9,520 bases of DNA from Candidatus Bathyarchaeum sp. Its GTDB lineage: Archaea; Thermoproteota; Bathyarchaeia; Bathyarchaeales; Bathyarchaeaceae. Shown in pieces: positions 6,730 to 9,520 of this stretch; position 1 is the stretch's first letter; every line of letters begins with the position of its first letter. The DNA is taken from contig PIXS01000143.1 of assembly GCA_003096255.1 (NCBI GenBank), forward strand, positions 1-9,520, in the 5' to 3' direction. The translations under genes were made by a program, and so were the position numbers. A model generated the notes under the pieces. The model saw only the letters and a list, made by a program, of their open reading frames with translations, searched no databases and was not told the origin of the DNA.

Positions 6730-7318
6730 AGATTTCGTCGTACTTGAAGCTGAGGGTCTCGTCTGTTTGTTCTCCTTGCACAGCATCACTTGCTACTCTG
6801 CACTGCAAAACAACGGCTTTCGTTTTTCCTGTGCTGGTGTGGTCTGTTGAGTCGATTATTGCGGGCGAACCCTCTGTATCGCTGGCAACGTTTGCTGTAG
6901 GCGTTGATTGCCCATTGTAGTAGCCGTGTCCGTTGCTGCCGTCTTCTATGCTGTCTCCTGTGTCTGCTTCTGTTCCCGTTGCCACATCATACTCTGTTGG
7001 TATTGGGCATCCGTGGTCGCCAGAGTCTCTGTTGCCTCTTCGCAGTTCGCCTCCTGTTCCGAAGTTCCAGCCTACGGCGCCGTCGGAATAGAAGCGCACA
7101 TTGTTGATTTGTGTGAAGGTTCCGGCTAGGTCTAGGCAGACGTGAATCCAGTAGCTGTATTTGTAGCTGCTTACGGGTATCGTAATCGGATAGCTTGTGT
7201 CTGCGGGAGCGAACTGGTCTCGTGTCTGTAGTCTGGTGCTTGCGGTTACGTTGTTGTATGTTCCTGGGGTGCCATCTGAGCCTCCCACTGCCTGCTGCAC
7301 ATTTACTGTTGCAACCAT
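6728..7318 (-). CDS. Predicted virion structural protein ending in YDEI
   Basis: About 196 aa from the chosen ATG at 7318 (202 aa if the ATG at 7336 is used). The later start is preferred because GGAGGA (7329-7334) lies 10 nt before it and would itself fall inside the longer reading; no ribosome site precedes 7336. The protein is Gly/Thr/Asp-rich and predicted mostly beta: it opens VATVNVQQAVGGSDGTPGTY, has SYWIHVCLDLAGTFTQINNVRFYSDG and closes AVVLQCRVASDAVQGEQTDETLSFKYDEI. From memory, proteins of this style (a late GxxxxETLxFxYDE ending) recur in structural gene clusters of environmental tailed viruses, but I cannot name a family. It may be a tail, neck or surface protein. It lies 24 nt after the 71-aa gene. 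Confidence 0.72.
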   Translation of the reverse strand: MVATVNVQQAVGGSDGTPGTYNNVTASTRLQTRDQFAPADTSYPITIPVSSYKYSYWIHVCLDLAGTFTQINNVRFYSDGAVGWNFGTGGELRRGNRDSGDHGCPIPTEYDVATGTEADTGDSIEDGSNGHGYYNGQSTPTANVASDTEGSPAIIDSTDHTSTGKTKAVVLQCRVASDAVQGEQTDETLSFKYDEI

Positions 7319-7328
7319 CTTGTTTGTT

Positions 7329-7334
7329 TCCTCC
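7329..7334 (-). promoter_or_regulatory. Shine-Dalgarno site deciding the start of the YDEI protein
   Basis: GGAGGA on the minus strand, 10 nt before ATG at 7318. It overlaps the alternative ATG at 7336 (ATGGAGGA), so the two starts are hard to reconcile and the downstream one is favoured. Confidence 0.55.
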
Positions 7335-7342
7335 ATTCTGTT

Positions 7343-7558
7343 TTATGAAATGTTTTCTTGGATTTGTTCAATGAAATTAGCTGAGTCACGCGTGATGGTG
7401 ATGGTCTTAGTTACTGAGCCGCTTGTGACCTGTATTTCTGTGATGTAACCTGCCAGATTGCGGATAACCGAAACATTGTGGGCGGTTCTGATTCCGTGGA
7501 TGGCATCGTGTATTGCCTTGTAGGCGTCGGCGTAGTTACCCCAGTTAATTTCACTCAT
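7343..7558 (-). CDS. Small virion-operon protein, 71 aa
   Basis: A short protein of no recognised family. Its first third is probably helical (NYADAYKAIHDAIHGIRTAHN). The rest alternates strand-like segments (GYITEIQVTSG, SVTKTITITRD) and ends in a short helix (SANFIEQIQENIS). The ATG at 7558 has GGTGA (7565-7569) 6 nt upstream, which makes it a credible gene despite its size. Its place just after the major capsid gene, where tailed viruses often carry small head or connector proteins, suggests a virion or assembly role. That is position-based inference. Confidence 0.68.
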   Translation of the reverse strand: MSEINWGNYADAYKAIHDAIHGIRTAHNVSVIRNLAGYITEIQVTSGSVTKTITITRDSANFIEQIQENIS

Positions 7559-7564
7559 GCTTTT

Positions 7565-7569
7565 TCACC
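7565..7569 (-). promoter_or_regulatory. Shine-Dalgarno site for the 71-aa gene
   Basis: GGTGA on the minus strand matches the part of the archaeal anti-Shine-Dalgarno that reads GGAGGTGA, 6 nt before the ATG. It follows directly after the six-T run of the candidate terminator. Confidence 0.6.
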
Positions 7570-7603
7570 AAAAAAGGGGGAAGTTCGGGTCAAAAGAGAA
7601 CTT
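7570..7603 (-). terminator. Candidate attenuating terminator after the major capsid gene
   Basis: Reading the minus strand: AAGTTC (7603-7598), an 11-nt loop, GAACTT (7586-7581), then CCCCC and TTTTTT (7575-7570). A 6-bp stem followed by a T-run in the 55-bp gap after the capsid gene could stop some transcripts, giving more capsid mRNA than downstream mRNA. The stem is short and five C residues separate it from the T-run, so this is tentative; archaeal termination can depend on the T-run alone. Confidence 0.38.
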
Positions 7604-7613
7604 TTAGACTAGT

Positions 7614-8534
7614 TTACCAGCCTGTTCCTCTTGCCACACCTTTACTCCGTAGCACGCCAAGACCGATACGTTCTGAGGCTGCAATGCCGTACCTGTCCTG
7701 TTTCGGATTCTCGAAGGGCTCAGTCAGTATGTCTCTTCGCAGAAGCATAACAGCGGCAACGTCAGTGTCGATGCAGTAAACTGTTCCAGCAGCTACTTTG
7801 GTGCTGACAACAATCTTCATGCCAAGATAGGTTTCGCCCAGGATTCCTCTGCGGATGTCAGCCATGCCTCCGAAGTAGAAGCTGTGGATGAACTGGTCCT
7901 GCTGCCACAAATCAGCCAGCTGCGCAGGATTGATTACCAGGACTTTGGCGTTGAAGTTTTCTGCTTTTACTCGGTTCCAGAATCCGACTAGTCCTGCCCA
8001 GTCAAGGGTTCCAGAGCCGTTGTATTCGCTGCCTCCTGCCAAGTTGCCTGCGTCTATGTCATCGTAGACTTCAAGGACCTTTTCTGTTTCCAGCTCTGCA
8101 ATTGCTCTGCCGACTTCAGCGGTTTGCCGCTCCATTACACCCCATGCTGCATCTTCAAAGAATTTCTTGGAGTATTCTGCTCCTGCTTTGATTTCCATGT
8201 CGGCTTTGACATCCACTGTATCATACTTTTCCTGAGTAATCCACACCTGTGAGAGTTCAGCTGTTTTGTGGGCTTTGCCTAGTTTCGCTTTCGGAAACCG
8301 CACCAAAGTTTCGGTAGTGGGTAGCACCCAGATGATTTCGCGTCCGATCAGTGCGGGTTTGGCTGCATCCACAACAACGTCATGCATTTTTCCGAGGGCG
8401 TTGGCTGTGTCGCTGAGAAGAGCTTCCCTCATTACCGCATTGACCATGAGGTTCGATTTGGCTCTCTTAAGAAGCTCGGGCATTATAGGCTGATATTCGG
8501 GGTCTTTGACTATTGCTTCAAAAAGTTTCGGCAA
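7614..8534 (-). CDS. HK97-fold-like major capsid protein, TTG start
   Basis: The chosen product is 306 aa and forms the virion head shell. The C-terminal half has major-capsid character: KVLVINPAQLADLWQQDQF, then RRGILGETYLGMKIVVS, VYCIDTDVAAVMLLRRDILT and a closing GIAASERIGLGVLRSKGVA, the order seen in HK97-like capsid proteins of tailed viruses. The N-terminal third is helical (ELLKRAKSNLMVNAVMREALL) and leads to strands (REIIWVLPTTETLVRFPKA). The frame is open to an ATG at 8654, but that would overlap the decoration gene by 104 nt. TTG at 8534 has GGGAGGA at 8542-8548 with 7-nt spacing and lies just after that gene's stop (8551), so it is the better start. No separate delta domain or internal protease site could be placed. 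Order protease-like, decoration, capsid is typical of tailed-virus head modules. Confidence 0.8.
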   Translation of the reverse strand: MPKLFEAIVKDPEYQPIMPELLKRAKSNLMVNAVMREALLSDTANALGKMHDVVVDAAKPALIGREIIWVLPTTETLVRFPKAKLGKAHKTAELSQVWITQEKYDTVDVKADMEIKAGAEYSKKFFEDAAWGVMERQTAEVGRAIAELETEKVLEVYDDIDAGNLAGGSEYNGSGTLDWAGLVGFWNRVKAENFNAKVLVINPAQLADLWQQDQFIHSFYFGGMADIRRGILGETYLGMKIVVSTKVAAGTVYCIDTDVAAVMLLRRDILTEPFENPKQDRYGIAASERIGLGVLRSKGVARGTGW

Positions 8535-8541
8535 CTTCTTG

Positions 8542-8548
8542 TCCTCCC
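8542..8548 (-). promoter_or_regulatory. Shine-Dalgarno site deciding the capsid start
   Basis: GGGAGGA on the minus strand, 7 nt before TTG at 8534 and just past the stop codon of the decoration gene. This strong site is the main reason for shortening the capsid protein by 40 residues relative to the first ATG in frame. Confidence 0.72.
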
Positions 8549-8550
8549 TT

Positions 8551-8970
8551 TTAGGCTTTAGATACGTGAACAAGCCCAGTGTCCCCGCTGCCAAAGGTCT
8601 GCAGGGCGACACCAACTTTTCTGGCGATCCTGTCAGGCAACTCTGTTTCGTCATAGGTTACTGAACCATCAGCCAATGTGATGGCTTGGGCGTTTGCGTC
8701 TGTTTGCACGGCTTCTCCTCTGTTGATTGCTGCTCCTGCCGTCACTTTTACTACTCCGCGGGTGCAAACTGAGCAGACTTCTCCGCTCTCAACGGTGGAT
8801 ATTGCTACTCCAAGGGCATACTGTGTTGATGCAGTGCATTTGCTGACGGTCATGTCGGCACTCAAATACACGAAGTCACCTTTTGCTATGGCGGAGGCGG
8901 CTTCGAAGCTGAGAACTGTTCCGTCGCTTATCATTTCTCCAGTTTCTGCGTCAGGCCATAAGTCAGTCAC
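8551..8970 (-). CDS. DUF2190-like capsid decoration (cement) protein, GTG start
   Basis: A 139-aa beta-rich protein. Its pattern, AIAKGDFVYLSADMTVSKCT, then ALGVAISTVESGEVCSVCTRG, VVKVTAGAAINRGEAVQTD and ARKVGVALQTFGSGDTGLVHV, matches the DUF2190 style of small capsid-stabilising proteins in tailed viruses: 'G-D-x-V' opening, 'A-L-G-V-A' turn, 'A-I-x-x-G-x-x-V' and a closing 'V-G-x-A-L'. Such proteins sit on the outside of the head and are usually encoded next to the major capsid gene, as here. GTG at 8970 is preceded by GGAGGA (8977-8982) with 6-nt spacing. It starts 36 nt after the upstream gene's stop, and the capsid TTG follows 16 nt after its own stop. Confidence 0.75.
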   Translation of the reverse strand: MTDLWPDAETGEMISDGTVLSFEAASAIAKGDFVYLSADMTVSKCTASTQYALGVAISTVESGEVCSVCTRGVVKVTAGAAINRGEAVQTDANAQAITLADGSVTYDETELPDRIARKVGVALQTFGSGDTGLVHVSKA

Positions 8971-8976
8971 GTTTCT

Positions 8977-8982
8977 TCCTCC
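8977..8982 (-). promoter_or_regulatory. Shine-Dalgarno site for the decoration gene
   Basis: GGAGGA on the minus strand, 6 nt before GTG at 8970, confirming a GTG start. Confidence 0.65.
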
Positions 8983-9006
8983 AGTTTTGTTGCGGTTTGG
9001 TCAAGT

Positions 9007-9520
9007 TCATCCTTGCTTACTCCCGGTCAAGTCTGTTGACTGTGAAGCGAGCCTGTGCCGTATCTGCCGCACAAGCAACTGAGGCCCAATACTCCATGCC
9101 CTAACTATCCAATCTTCAGGCAACAAGCTGAGAACCTCCTGTTTAGATATCAAATCAGAGGGCAGGGGCTCAGACGACGCTATTATGGCTTCGCCCAAGG
9201 GTTTTGGAGGTTCAGGTTGCAGCTGAGGCTCTATGATTTGGGTGTAGTTGGGATGGCTGCTGAGCCATTCCTCTGTCTTGTCTAGGGTCCAGCCCTTGTT
9301 TTTCATGAAAAGTAGTGCCATGGGTTGGGGGTTTTCGGGTTTCGCCCTAAGGAGCCCGTAGATGCCCTGTATGCCGTTGGCTTGGTCGAGCCAAACAATC
9401 GAAAAATGTTCTTCCATGAAGGCTGCGGGCTCAGCTAGTTGGTGAAGAATGAATTGTTGGGGGCTAGCCTGCTCTTTAGCTCTGGTTTTTGATTCTTTGA
9501 GTTTTTTGATTATGGCTTCC
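9007..9520 (-). CDS. C-terminal part of a head-assembly protein (protease/scaffold-like), cut by window
   Basis: The frame has no stop from 9007 up to the window edge, so the gene starts beyond 9520 and the ATG at 9417 is probably internal. The visible 171 residues begin EAIIKKLKESKTRAKEQ and run through FILHQLAEPAAFMEEHFSIV, then GIQGIYGLLR and PMALLFMKNKGWTLDKTEEW plus LSSHP. The W-T-x-x-x-x-x-x-W-L-x-x-H segment (about 9250-9292) resembles the motif found at the ends of prohead protease or XkdF-like proteins. A Pro-rich stretch (EPQLQPEPPKP) separates this from a C-terminal tail. Position directly before decoration and capsid genes fits a protease, scaffold or head-morphogenesis protein. 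No catalytic residues are visible in this part, so the assignment rests on the motif and the order of genes. Confidence 0.65.
   Translation of the reverse strand, partial: EAIIKKLKESKTRAKEQASPQQFILHQLAEPAAFMEEHFSIVWLDQANGIQGIYGLLRAKPENPQPMALLFMKNKGWTLDKTEEWLSSHPNYTQIIEPQLQPEPPKPLGEAIIASSEPLPSDLISKQEVLSLLPEDWIVRAWSIGPQLLVRQIRHRLASQSTDLTGSKQG

Noticed and set aside
7319..7336. Earlier ATG (7336) as start of the YDEI protein
   Set aside because: No ribosome site precedes it, and GGAGGA for the ATG at 7318 overlaps it.
8535..8654. N-terminal extension of the capsid protein to the ATG at 8654
   Set aside because: It would overlap the decoration gene by 104 nt, its sequence does not look capsid-like, and TTG at 8534 has a strong ribosome site in the proper place.
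8678..9082. 134-codon plus-strand frame opposite the decoration gene
   Set aside because: The minus strand encodes a DUF2190-like protein with a GTG start and a good ribosome site; the plus frame also crosses into the next gene and matches nothing recognisable.

Overview
The window looks archaeal. Two genes encode secreted surface proteins that end in a PEF/PEI-type motif, one hydrophobic segment and a basic tail. pyrF has a TTAAATAA box about 30 nt before its ATG, as expected for a leaderless archaeal transcript. The other genes use GGAGG/GGTGA ribosome sites. The NosD-like beta-helix protein and the IPEFPSW-style C-terminus resemble Bathyarchaeia or related uncultured lineages, but this placement is inference; no rRNA or other taxonomic marker is present.

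Left part (1-3548, all + strand) is host-like. It holds the 3' portion of a parallel beta-helix surface protein, a signal-peptide protein with a LamG-like domain, an Ig/IPT-like domain and a C-terminal anchor, and a complete orotidine 5'-phosphate decarboxylase gene of the longer (subfamily 2-like) type.

Right part (3555-9520, all - strand) reads as the late structural operon of a tailed-virus-like provirus or virus. In transcription order (right to left) it holds: the C-terminal part of a protein with a prohead-protease-associated style motif (cut by the window edge), a DUF2190-like capsid decoration protein, an HK97-fold-like major capsid protein, a 71-aa protein, a ~196-aa virion protein ending in YDEI, a 131-aa protein, an 844-aa multidomain adhesin, and a small winged-helix protein. 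The genes are packed tightly, with short gaps or overlaps, and several start at TTG or GTG behind strong Shine-Dalgarno sequences. The adhesin is the most unusual item: N-terminal zinc ribbon, LamG-like jelly roll, beta-propeller-like region, then a 15-residue repeat array.

The two parts meet tail to tail: pyrF and the winged-helix gene stop only 6 nt apart, with no tRNA, integrase or visible attachment repeat. No integrase, terminase, portal or recognisable tail-tube/tape-measure gene lies in the window, so whether this is an integrated provirus, and where its end lies, cannot be settled here. No CRISPR array, rRNA, tRNA or insertion sequence was seen. No stretch over 300 bases lacks a gene.
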